Assembly (NCBI GenBank): GCA_012960465.1
Contig: DUBF01000148.1
Location: 18,032 to 82,031 of the forward strand
Reading direction: 5' to 3'
Origin: Rhodospirillales bacterium
GTDB taxonomy: Bacteria > Pseudomonadota > Alphaproteobacteria > Rhodospirillales > UBA2165
DNA: 64,000 bases
In this document: in pieces, positions 53,480-61,831 of the stretch
How positions within the stretch are numbered: position 1 is the stretch's first letter
How the letters are laid out: each line of letters starts with the position of its first letter
Notes under the pieces: generated by a model
Database searches by the model: none
What the model saw: the letters and a program-made list of their open reading frames with translations, nothing else
Told to the model about the DNA's origin: nothing
Made by a program: the position numbers and the translations under genes

Positions 53480-55216
53480 ATGCAAAAACTCGACCCTGTG
53501 ATGCTGGCTGTCCTTAAAGGACGGTTGGAGCAAATTGCGGATGAAATGGATGCGACGCTTTTTCGTAGTGCGTTTAATCCAATAATAGCTGAAGCTCATG
53601 ATGCCAGTCATGGGCTCTACCATGCCAAAACTGGTGAGACCTTAATTCAAGGCAAGTCTGGCCTACCCGTTTTCGTTGGAGCTATGTCATTTGCGGTAAA
53701 AATGGTGATCGATAAAGTTGAAGTCGAAAATATTGTTCTCAAACAGGGTGATGTTTTCGTATTTAACGATCCTTATGAAGGTGGAACTCACCTTTCAGAT
53801 TTTAAACTCGTAAAGCCTTTCTTTCATGAGGGCGAGATTTTTTGCTTCTTAGCTTCCGTTGGCCACTGGCACGACGTAGGTGGAAATGTGCCAGGTAATT
53901 ATAATCCCGTTGCAACGGAGTGTTACCAAGAAGGCATGCTAATCCCTCCAGTGTTTCTTTATAAGGAAGGTGTTCTCAATGAAGATATTATTGCAATTTT
54001 ACAATCTAATTCGCGCCTACCAGGCAGTCTTTATGGTGATCTGAATGGACAAGTTAGCGCTCTTGATCTCGGTGATCGAAGATTAAAGGATTTGCTTCAA
54101 GAATATGGTAAAGAGAAAATTACATCTGCTTTAGTTGAACTGAATCAAAGTGCTGCCAGGCTCATGGCGAGTTATATTAGTGATCTTCCAAACGGTACTT
54201 ACTCGGCTGAAGATTGGCTCGACAATGATGGTATTATCGATGAGCCGCTAAAAATTGGCCTTGATATTATTATTGCTGATAACCGAATGACTTTGGATTT
54301 TTCTAGAACATCGGCTGCATGTGATGGACCAGTAAATATCTCGCGTTCTACGTGTATTGCGTCTTGCTATGTTGCGCTTAAGCATATTTTTCGTGAGGTT
54401 CCGGCCAATGCTGGAGTGCTGGAGCCGATTGATTTTATAATTCCAGAAGATAGCTTACTAAGTGTTGGTCGCCCAAAACCCGTTTGTGGTTATACTGAGA
54501 CAATTCTTCGTGTTATCGATGTTATGTTTCAGGTGATTTCTCAAGTTGCTCCAGAAATGAGTAATGGCTGTGCATACGGAACCATCAATGCATTATCAAT
54601 GGCAGGTTATCGTAAGAATGGCGTTCGCTGGGTTATGTTTTCTTTCTTTGGCGGCGGCCACGGCGGCCATCCTAATGGTGACGGCCTTAATCATGGAAAT
54701 GCGCCAATTTCAACAGCCACCATTCCCCCACTGGAAATCTTGGAGGCTGCCTATCCAATCCGTTTTACCCGATGGGCCCTCAGGCCAGATAGTGGTGGGC
54801 CAGGTAAAAACCGTGGTGGTTGCGGTGCAATTTATGAGATTGAATTACTTGAAGAAAAAGCTGATGCTTTTTTGTTTGGCGAACGAGGCAAATTTGGCCC
54901 GCCCGGTGTTATAGGGGGTGAGAGCGGAGCTCTAAATAAATTTAGTTATCCGACTGGCGTCAATGGTGAAACATCACCCCCGATGGTTTCTAAGATGGTT
55001 GGCATTCATCTGGAGCAAAATCAGCGTATACGTCTGGAAACGCCGGGTGGTGGAGGCTACGGCGATGCTTTTGAGCGAGATCCAAAACTTGTTGCCGAGG
55101 ATGTGCGACTTGGTTATGTAACGGCTAATTCAGCATTTGAAAACTATAGATGTTCGGTATCTGATGACGGGATCCTTGATCAACAAGAAACTGACCGGTT
55201 GCGAGAAACGAGCTAA
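53480..55216 (+). CDS. hyuB: Hydantoinase B/oxoprolinase family subunit
   Basis: A 578-residue HyuB-type subunit. It has FRSAFNPIIAEAHDASHGLY near the start, FNDPYEGGTHLSDFKLVKPFF, the GHWHDVGGNVPG metal-site region, and the C-terminal FGGGHGGHPNGDG and LETPGGGGYGD. With HyuA it forms ATP-dependent hydrolases of cyclic amides, such as N-methylhydantoin and 5-oxoproline, or acetone-carboxylase-like enzymes. The ATG at 53480 comes just after the lyase stop and GGTGGAG lies before it. hyuA starts two bases after its stop. Confidence 0.88.
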   Translation: MQKLDPVMLAVLKGRLEQIADEMDATLFRSAFNPIIAEAHDASHGLYHAKTGETLIQGKSGLPVFVGAMSFAVKMVIDKVEVENIVLKQGDVFVFNDPYEGGTHLSDFKLVKPFFHEGEIFCFLASVGHWHDVGGNVPGNYNPVATECYQEGMLIPPVFLYKEGVLNEDIIAILQSNSRLPGSLYGDLNGQVSALDLGDRRLKDLLQEYGKEKITSALVELNQSAARLMASYISDLPNGTYSAEDWLDNDGIIDEPLKIGLDIIIADNRMTLDFSRTSAACDGPVNISRSTCIASCYVALKHIFREVPANAGVLEPIDFIIPEDSLLSVGRPKPVCGYTETILRVIDVMFQVISQVAPEMSNGCAYGTINALSMAGYRKNGVRWVMFSFFGGGHGGHPNGDGLNHGNAPISTATIPPLEILEAAYPIRFTRWALRPDSGGPGKNRGGCGAIYEIELLEEKADAFLFGERGKFGPPGVIGGESGALNKFSYPTGVNGETSPPMVSKMVGIHLEQNQRIRLETPGGGGYGDAFERDPKLVAEDVRLGYVTANSAFENYRCSVSDDGILDQQETDRLRETS

Positions 55217-55218
55217 AC

Positions 55219-57297
55219 ATGGTCAGTAAACCAAAAAGATCTAGGACAGTCGTTGGGGTCGATGTAGGCGGTACCTTTACAGATGTGTTTTTCCTGAATG
55301 AAGTTGATGGTTCGTGTGATGTGGCGAAGGTGCCTTCAACTCGCAGTGATCAATCTGTTGGAATCCAAGAAGGGATTGCACAACAATTAAAAAAGCTCTC
55401 TGAAGTTTCTCTAATAATTCATGGTACCACTGTTGGAACCAATGCACTTCTCGAACGCAAAGGAGCTAAGACTGGAATTATCACAACGCGGGGATTCCGT
55501 GATGTAATAGAAATGCGAAGACGCGATCGGCCGGAAACATGGGGTCTTTGGGGAATGTTCGAGCCGATTGTATCCCGTGAACTGCGGGTTGAGGTTGATG
55601 AGCGGGTTTTGGCTGATGGTACGATCCTTACTCAACTTGATGCAAGTGATGTGAAATCAGCAGCGGGGAAACTACTATCCCTTGGGGCCGAATCCGTTTG
55701 CATATTTTTTATAAATAGCTACGCCAATGACACTAATGAAAAACTGGCAGTTAAAACTCTAAAAGAAATATGGCCAAACGACCACATTACATCTTCTTCT
55801 GAAATACTTCCGGAAATCCGGGAATTTGAACGTTGTTCGACTGCAACTTTAAATGCTTATTTGCAGCCTCCTATTGGTGATTACCTTGAGCGGCTTGAAG
55901 GGGGGCTGCAGAAAGGCGGATTTGGTGGTGAAGTATTAATTGTGCAATCTAATGGTGGCGTAATGTCAGTTAATATGGCCCGATCGTTTCCAGTCCGAAC
56001 GGCATTGTCTGGTCCAGCAGCGGGCGTCATCGCCGGAGCTTATATTGGTGTGAGTGCTGGATTTCCAAATCTTATAACATGCGATATGGGAGGGACGAGC
56101 TTTGACGTGTCTCTCGTTGCCGATGGTGAAAGCGCGCTTGCTGCACAAACAGCAGTGGACTTTGGTATGGTAGTTCGTACGCCAATGATAGAAATCACAA
56201 CAATTGGTGCAGGTGGCGGCTCAATAGCATCTGTTGATAGAGGTGGCTTGCTACAAATTGGGCCTGAAAGTGCAGGATCTGATCCCGGACCCGTTTGTTA
56301 TGGGCAAGGTAATGATCGTCCAACGGTGACAGATGCTAATGTTGTCTTGGGGAGGATCAATGCAGAAAAACCAATCGGCGGTAAGTTAGCTCGCTTGGAT
56401 GTTGACGCAGCCAAAAAAGCAATAAAGATACACGTTGCTGATTTGTTGGAAATCGAAATTATGGACGCTGCTGAAGCTATTATTAGGGTTGCTAATGCAA
56501 AGATGGCGGGCGCTATCCGTTTGGTTTCTGTGGAACGCGGACATGATCCTGAAAAATTTGTTGCTATGCCATTTGGCGGTGGGGGCGCTTTACATGCTGG
56601 TGCGCTTATAAAAGATGTTGGTTTATCAAAAGCTCTGGTGCCACGCTATCCCGGCGTAACGAGTGCATTAGGTTGTATCATCGCTGATATGCGGTTTGAT
56701 AGGGTACATACAATTAATGCTGTACTTGATGATCTCGACATTAGAAAACTTGCATCTGAAATAAAAAAGACAGCAGAAGATGGTCAAAAACGTTTGGTTG
56801 AGGCTGATGTAACGTTTGACGGTGTAGAGCATTTAATTGAATTGGATATGCTTTATTTAGGACAAACCCATACTGTAGCGGTCAGGTTACCTGTTGGATT
56901 AGAAGATATTAAAAGTAGTTTGAATACTAACGTTATTCGCACCGCTTTTGAAAATACATATGAAAAAGTTTTTGGACGGTTATTGCATAACATTGGAATA
57001 AGGGTCCTTAACCTTAGAGTAACCGTGATTGGCCGTCGGCCAAAGTTTGATTTATCAATCCTCGGTCCTTCAGGTGATTATACAATTGAGGAAGCTAAAA
57101 TTGATTCTCGAGAAGTTTGGTTTGAAGGTAAATGGCGGCAAACAGACGTGTATAGTCGTTTAAATCTTCCTAAAGAGCAGGTTGTGTCGGGTCCCGCCTT
57201 ACTAGAGCAACCGGATACGACTATATTTATAGATCCTGATCTAGAAGGTAAAGTCGACCAATTTGGCAATTTAATTATTTCTCGAAAGAATGTTTGA
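55219..57297 (+). CDS. hyuA: Hydantoinase A/oxoprolinase family subunit
   Basis: A 692-residue ATP-binding subunit of the actin/hexokinase-like fold. It has VVGVDVGGTFTDVFFLNE (residues about 11-28, phosphate loop), HGTTVGTNALLERKGAKTG, LSGPAAGVIAGAYI and CDMGGTSFDVSLV. Then come TIGAGGGSIASVD and PFGGGGALHAGAL. It would phosphorylate the substrate amide or its product. It couples by a one-base overlap (TGATG) to the isochorismatase-family gene. The order HyuB-HyuA-amidase suggests ring opening followed by deamidation. Confidence 0.9.
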   Translation: MVSKPKRSRTVVGVDVGGTFTDVFFLNEVDGSCDVAKVPSTRSDQSVGIQEGIAQQLKKLSEVSLIIHGTTVGTNALLERKGAKTGIITTRGFRDVIEMRRRDRPETWGLWGMFEPIVSRELRVEVDERVLADGTILTQLDASDVKSAAGKLLSLGAESVCIFFINSYANDTNEKLAVKTLKEIWPNDHITSSSEILPEIREFERCSTATLNAYLQPPIGDYLERLEGGLQKGGFGGEVLIVQSNGGVMSVNMARSFPVRTALSGPAAGVIAGAYIGVSAGFPNLITCDMGGTSFDVSLVADGESALAAQTAVDFGMVVRTPMIEITTIGAGGGSIASVDRGGLLQIGPESAGSDPGPVCYGQGNDRPTVTDANVVLGRINAEKPIGGKLARLDVDAAKKAIKIHVADLLEIEIMDAAEAIIRVANAKMAGAIRLVSVERGHDPEKFVAMPFGGGGALHAGALIKDVGLSKALVPRYPGVTSALGCIIADMRFDRVHTINAVLDDLDIRKLASEIKKTAEDGQKRLVEADVTFDGVEHLIELDMLYLGQTHTVAVRLPVGLEDIKSSLNTNVIRTAFENTYEKVFGRLLHNIGIRVLNLRVTVIGRRPKFDLSILGPSGDYTIEEAKIDSREVWFEGKWRQTDVYSRLNLPKEQVVSGPALLEQPDTTIFIDPDLEGKVDQFGNLIISRKNV

Positions 57298-57902
57298 TGA
57301 GTAAAACGACAGCACTTGTTCTTATTGATATGCAGAACGATTTCATACATCCGGAGGGTGCTTATGCCCGGGGTGGGGCAACATCAGATTATATTGCTGC
57401 ACTACCCAAGGCGTTAAAGCCAGTTGCGGAGGTTGTTCGACGGGCAGGTGGTTGGATAGTTTCGACACATTTCACTTTAGTGCCTGGAAAAAATAGTAAA
57501 CCTTTTATTGCTGATCACTTGTTAGAACTACGCCCCTTTCTTGCTGAAGGTGATTTTTCCCCTGGGAGTTTTGGTCATAGGCTTATTGATGAATTAGCTC
57601 CGGCAGATTTATTGGTAGAAAAAATAGCCTATTCAGCGTTTTATATGAGCCGCATGGACTGGATGTTAAAACAAGCTGGGATTGAACATTTGATATACGG
57701 CGGTATTGTTACGAATGGCGGTGTGGCTTCTACTGTTAGAGATGCCCATGTGCATGGCTACCGTAATACTGTATTATCTGACGGGTGTGCGGCTTTTGAT
57801 GCGAAAATCCATAATATTTCTATCGAAAGTTTGAAAACTGTTGCTGAAATAAAAACTTGTGGGGAAATACTCAATTTACTGGAGGGTCGAAGGCGTGAAT
57901 AA
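57297..57902 (+). CDS. Isochorismatase-fold hydrolase lacking the Cys nucleophile
   Basis: A 201-residue cysteine-hydrolase-fold protein. The Asp (LIDMQNDF, Asp11) and Lys (EKIAYSAF, Lys109) of the usual triad are present, but the nucleophile position reads TNGGVAST, with Gly142 in place of Cys. True isochorismatases also have Gly there, whereas amidases have Cys. It may hydrolyse a non-amide bond, or be a non-catalytic partner of the next protein. It starts within the hyuA stop and overlaps the next gene by eight bases. Confidence 0.8.
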   Translation: MSKTTALVLIDMQNDFIHPEGAYARGGATSDYIAALPKALKPVAEVVRRAGGWIVSTHFTLVPGKNSKPFIADHLLELRPFLAEGDFSPGSFGHRLIDELAPADLLVEKIAYSAFYMSRMDWMLKQAGIEHLIYGGIVTNGGVASTVRDAHVHGYRNTVLSDGCAAFDAKIHNISIESLKTVAEIKTCGEILNLLEGRRRE

Positions 57903-58578
57903 TATAAATAAACAAAGTTTGCAGGCGTGGTTTCGTGCTCATTCGCAAAGCCGTTTGGGTCGGGACTATATCAATGAGAGGTTTGTGGCTAAGAAAACTG
58001 CGCTCGTTGTCGTTGATATGCAGAATTATTTTATGAAACCAGGTTTTTTAGCAGCTTGTCCGATGGCTATCGAAATTGTTTCCGTAATTAACGAGATGGC
58101 AAGTGATTTGCGGGAGAAGGGTGGTACTGTCGTTTGGATACAAACTACGGCTGCCCCTGAAGCAACTAAAGATTGGAGTATTTATAAGGAACTATATACC
58201 TCGAAAAATTGGGAACGCAGGAATACTGAGCTCGCCGAGGACCATGAGGGGTACGAAATTTGGCCAGAATTAATGGTATCCGATACAGACCTTCGGGTTA
58301 AAAAGTCTCGTTTTAGTGCATTCATTGCCGGTTCGTCTGACATTGACACGCAGTTAAAAGCCTTGAATATAGATACTTTATTGATATCGGGTGTTGCCAC
58401 CAGCGTTTGCTGTGAAGCTACTGCACGTGATGCGATGATGCTGAATTATAGAACTACGATGGTGTCGGATGGCCTTGCATCGATGACTATTGAAGCTCAT
58501 GAGAATGCTCTCAAAGCTTTATACGGGATGTTTGCTGATGTCCAAATGTGTTCGGAAATTAAATCCAAACTCGTATGA
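57895..58578 (+). CDS. Isochorismatase-family cysteine amidohydrolase
   Basis: A 227-residue amidase-type member with the complete triad: Asp41 (VVDMQNYF), Lys137 (VKKSRFSAF) and Cys172 (ATSVCCEATARDA). It resembles N-carbamoylsarcosine amidase, maleamate amidohydrolase and RutB-type enzymes, which release ammonia from an amide or carbamoyl group. The GTG at 57895 has GGAGG about ten bases upstream, inside the preceding gene. The longer frame starts out of context. Its place after HyuBA suggests it deamidates the opened ring product. Confidence 0.85.
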   Translation: MNNINKQSLQAWFRAHSQSRLGRDYINERFVAKKTALVVVDMQNYFMKPGFLAACPMAIEIVSVINEMASDLREKGGTVVWIQTTAAPEATKDWSIYKELYTSKNWERRNTELAEDHEGYEIWPELMVSDTDLRVKKSRFSAFIAGSSDIDTQLKALNIDTLLISGVATSVCCEATARDAMMLNYRTTMVSDGLASMTIEAHENALKALYGMFADVQMCSEIKSKLV

Positions 58579-58643
58579 TGATAGTATTAGTTAAAATATT
58601 TATGAGAAAAAGTTTCGCGGTATCTTTTAAAAGATTAAACATA

Positions 58644-58652
58644 TGGTATAAT
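58644..58652 (+). promoter_or_regulatory. Extended -10 promoter before TRAP transporter genes
   Basis: TGGTATAAT is a perfect extended -10 element (TGnTATAAT). The -35 region is poor, which extended -10 promoters tolerate. It lies about 100 bases before dctP in a 175-base gap after the amidase gene, so the transporter is probably transcribed on its own. Confidence 0.55.
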
Positions 58653-58698
58653 AATCTCAAAGATAATAATTATACATAAACGCACTAGATTTATGAAA

Positions 58699-58719
58699 AT
58701 AGAATAAATGCTATTCTAT
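58699..58719. promoter_or_regulatory. Operator-like inverted repeat upstream of dctP
   Basis: ATAGAATA-aatgc-TATTCTAT is a perfect 8-base inverted repeat with a 5-base spacer. It sits 40-50 bases downstream of the extended -10 element and 34 bases before the dctP start. The position suits a repressor site that blocks transcription of the transporter until the substrate is present. The regulator is not in the window. Confidence 0.5.
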
Positions 58720-58753
58720 CGGAATAATTTTTGAACAGTGGAGGAGTTAAATT

Positions 58754-59767
58754 ATGAAGATATTCAAAATCTCAATATATAGCTGTGTGGTAGCCTTGAC
58801 ATGCTTTTCAGCAGCACTATTTGGTTTGCCAAACAAGAGTAATGCAGAAACAAAATTAACACTCATCTATCCTTTTCCCGATTTTCTCCAGTATACGAAA
58901 AATTGTAAGGCATTGGCGAAAGAGATCAATAAACGTGGTAAAGGTGTTATCAAAATTGAAGTTTTGCCATTCAATTCAATTAAGATGTTTGCCCAGGCAC
59001 CAGCAGTCAGTAAGGGCCGGGTCGATTTGAACTGTATACCCGCCGCTTTTTATGCGAGAGCTGTTCCTGAATTAGAGGCCGTCTCAACGGCGAGTTCCAC
59101 AGTGGAGCAAGCACGAAAGTCTGGTGGAATTGATATGTTGGATAAGCTCCAGCAAAAGTATTTTAAGGTTAAGTATTTAGGCTGGACAACGGACGGCAAT
59201 AAATTTCGAATTTACATGAAAAATAAGCCAAAGTTTGGGTCTAATGGCCTTGTAGATTTTAGTGGTGTTAAGCTTCGGGGTAATCCAATTTATGGGGCAT
59301 TTTTGAAGGCTATGGGAGCCACAACGCATAGTTTACCCGCAACTGCAACTTATGGCGCCCTAGAAAAAGGCGTTGTTGACGCGGCAGCTTGGGCGACAAC
59401 AGGACTCAGGGGTCTTAAGTGGGATAAAATGCTTCGGCATGCGATCGAACCTGATTTTTATGCTACGGATATTGGCTGGATTATCAACCTTAAGAGATGG
59501 AATGGTTTGAGTGCCAAGGCAAAAAATGTTCTACAATCAACGGTTAAAGAATATGAATTAGCGAATAGAAATGGTTTGCTAAAACTTCAGACGGCAGAAA
59601 GAAAAGCTTTAATCAGTGGTGGAATGAAATTCCATACTGTTCCTGACCCTAAAAAATACTTAAAGCTGGCGGTCGACTCGGCTTATGAGAGAATGGTCGG
59701 ACGCTTAAAGAAAGCTAAAAGAAGTACAGATCATATATCTAAACTTCGGGCTGCATGGCAGCAGTAG
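58754..59767 (+). CDS. dctP: TRAP transporter substrate-binding protein (DctP type)
   Basis: A 337-residue periplasmic protein with a signal peptide (residues 1-31, cleaved after SNA). DctP-family traits are LTLIYPFPDFLQYT at the mature start, SKGRVDLNCIPAAFYA, LKYLGW-like VKYLGWTTDGNKF, VKLRGNPIYGAFLKAMGAT (with the carboxylate-binding Arg) and KGVVDAAAWATTG. It captures a small organic acid for the DctQM permease. GGAGG lies eight bases before the ATG. The ligand is probably the substrate or an intermediate of the adjacent pathway. Confidence 0.88.
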   Translation: MKIFKISIYSCVVALTCFSAALFGLPNKSNAETKLTLIYPFPDFLQYTKNCKALAKEINKRGKGVIKIEVLPFNSIKMFAQAPAVSKGRVDLNCIPAAFYARAVPELEAVSTASSTVEQARKSGGIDMLDKLQQKYFKVKYLGWTTDGNKFRIYMKNKPKFGSNGLVDFSGVKLRGNPIYGAFLKAMGATTHSLPATATYGALEKGVVDAAAWATTGLRGLKWDKMLRHAIEPDFYATDIGWIINLKRWNGLSAKAKNVLQSTVKEYELANRNGLLKLQTAERKALISGGMKFHTVPDPKKYLKLAVDSAYERMVGRLKKAKRSTDHISKLRAAWQQ

Positions 59768-59815
59768 CAAAAAAGTTAAAAGTTATTGTACTAATTGTTT
59801 CTTAAGCAATCTTGT

Positions 59816-60382
59816 ATGTTTAAACTTTTAGATGATATTTGGGGTAAGGTACTAGCGGGATTAATGGGCATAGCTGCAATCTATGTCACCTTAATAATGT
59901 TCGCCATTGTTTACACTAGCGGGTTTCGTTATTTGGGTTTTTCTTATTCCCCTCTTACCATCCCATTTATTGAGTATGGCTTTATTTACATATTATTTCT
60001 TGGATCACCCTTTTTAGTAAGGATGCGGGGGCATGTTTATATTGAAATGCTCACGGCCGCACTGGGTGATTTTCAACGGCTCATTGTATCAAGATTAATT
60101 TGCCTATTGGCAGGTGGCGTTTGCCTCACCTGGGCTTGGTACACCGGGCTTCTTTTTCTCGAGCGTTATGAAGATATTATGGCTTATGACGAGCTTCGAG
60201 CTCAATGGGATATTCCGCTTTGGATTAGCACATTACCTTTCCCAATAGGATTTTTTCTTATGTCAATTGAATTCTTTCGTTTTGTATTTATCGCAGAACC
60301 TATGCATACGGGTTTAGCAGGTATTGCTAGCGATCGGATAGAACTTGAAGAAACCAAGCGAGACTTGGAGGGCTTGAGCTAG
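59816..60382 (+). CDS. dctQ: TRAP transporter small permease (DctQ type)
   Basis: A 188-residue membrane protein with four hydrophobic segments, including YGFIYILFLGSPFLVRMRGHVYIEML, the conserved DctQ helix and loop. I chose the ATG at 59816, after a TTG-started longer frame. Its stop is directly followed by the dctM ATG, with no spacer, so both are co-translated. DctQ is needed for assembly of the TRAP permease at the inner membrane. Confidence 0.88.
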   Translation: MFKLLDDIWGKVLAGLMGIAAIYVTLIMFAIVYTSGFRYLGFSYSPLTIPFIEYGFIYILFLGSPFLVRMRGHVYIEMLTAALGDFQRLIVSRLICLLAGGVCLTWAWYTGLLFLERYEDIMAYDELRAQWDIPLWISTLPFPIGFFLMSIEFFRFVFIAEPMHTGLAGIASDRIELEETKRDLEGLS

Positions 60383-61789
60383 ATGGAATGGTACTGGATT
60401 TTATTCTTATTGCTTGGTTCTATACTTTTTCTCATGTTCGTTGGGGTGCCCATAGGGATTGCCTTCATATTTGTGAATTCAGTAGCGGCATTTTTTCTTT
60501 ACGGAAGATTTGGAAGTTTTGACGCTAATGTATCAGCTAGCATTGGCCAGCTTACGGATAACGCATTTGCTAATATGGCAATCTTTGCGATTGTCCCGAT
60601 ACCGATGTTTTTATTAATGGGGGAGCTTTTTTTTCATTCAGGACTCGCAAAGAGAATGTTTGATGCAATTGAAAATCTGATGGGAAGTATCCCCGCGCGT
60701 CTTTCTTATGTGACTGTAGCTGGCGGAACCGCTTTTGCCACACTTTCTGGATCATCGATGGGTTCAACGGCTCTTCTTGGCACCTTAATGGTGCCTGAAA
60801 TGGAAGAGCGGGGCTATGACAAGAGTATGTCGATTGGTCCAATACTTGGCACTGGCGGATTGGCTATGTTAATTCCACCATCTGCCCTGGCGGTTTTGCT
60901 TGGAACTTTGGCAGAACTAGATATTGGTAAGTTATTAATAGCAGGTGTTTTGCCAGGTTTAATTTTAGCCACTATGTACGCAATACTCATATATGTGAGG
61001 GTCACATTAAAACCATCCTTGGCGCCCTCTTATGAAGTGAAACGAATTCCTTGGTCAACAAGAATAAAGTATTTTCTGGTTGATGTGGTTCCGATGGTTT
61101 CAATTATTTTTCTCGTAATTTTATTAATAATGTTTGGGATTGCTACCCCATCGGAATCGGCAGCATACGGATCCCTGAGTGTAGTTATTTTATCGTTTAT
61201 TTATTTACTTATTATTCCTTTGCTCCAAGGAGATCTTGATAAAGTCAAAATATTCTGGCCAAATTTCCAGGTAGCCATGTGGAAGTCAATGTGGGGGGCA
61301 AGTAGAGTAACGATAATTGCATTAATGATCCTCTTCGGGTCCAGCTTGTTTTCAAATGTTCTCGCCGGTTCTGGTGCTAGCGTTAAGCTGATTGAATGGG
61401 TTACGAGTTTTGAAATTTCTGGACTTGGTATGTTAATGGCGATGTTTGTCATTCTATTATTTTTAGGGATGTTTATGGATCAGTTAGCGATGATGTTGCT
61501 TACTGTTCCTATTTTTTTCCCTATTATGGCTGGTTTTGATCTAGGAATGGGCCCTGAAAAGCAAGTGATATGGTTTGCTGTGATAATGTTGTTAGCGATG
61601 GAAATAAGTTTTACGACGCCACCTTTTGGTCTCCTGTTATTTGTTATGCAGGGCGTCGCGCCGTCTGGTACTAGGTTCGTTGAGATTTGTTTAGCCGCTG
61701 TTCCATTTATGCTGTGTGCCATGGCTTTAGTAGTGTTAATTATCATTTTCCCAAGTATTACAACTTGGTTGCCATTTTTGACTAAATGA
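60383..61789 (+). CDS. dctM: TRAP transporter large permease (DctM type)
   Basis: A 468-residue protein with about twelve membrane segments. It shows IFAIVPIPMFLLMGELFFHSG, TVAGGTAFATLSGSSMGSTALLG, the LIPPSALAVLLG motif and FTTPPFGLLLFVMQGVAP near the end, which are DctM signatures. It couples Na+ entry to uptake of the acid bound by DctP. It ends 42 bases before the stop of the convergent ligase gene. Confidence 0.93.
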   Translation: MEWYWILFLLLGSILFLMFVGVPIGIAFIFVNSVAAFFLYGRFGSFDANVSASIGQLTDNAFANMAIFAIVPIPMFLLMGELFFHSGLAKRMFDAIENLMGSIPARLSYVTVAGGTAFATLSGSSMGSTALLGTLMVPEMEERGYDKSMSIGPILGTGGLAMLIPPSALAVLLGTLAELDIGKLLIAGVLPGLILATMYAILIYVRVTLKPSLAPSYEVKRIPWSTRIKYFLVDVVPMVSIIFLVILLIMFGIATPSESAAYGSLSVVILSFIYLLIIPLLQGDLDKVKIFWPNFQVAMWKSMWGASRVTIIALMILFGSSLFSNVLAGSGASVKLIEWVTSFEISGLGMLMAMFVILLFLGMFMDQLAMMLLTVPIFFPIMAGFDLGMGPEKQVIWFAVIMLLAMEISFTTPPFGLLLFVMQGVAPSGTRFVEICLAAVPFMLCAMALVVLIIIFPSITTWLPFLTK

Positions 61790-61813
61790 TCCTTACCTCG
61801 TTATGTAACGTAT

Positions 61814-61831
61814 TTTATTCGGACGAATAAA
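61814..61831. terminator. Possible bidirectional terminator between dctM and the ligase gene
   Basis: TTTATTCG and CGAATAAA are perfect inverted arms with only two bases between them (effective loop about six bases). The hairpin sits between two convergent genes, with T- and A-rich flanks on both sides. It is small, so the call is tentative. Confidence 0.35.
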
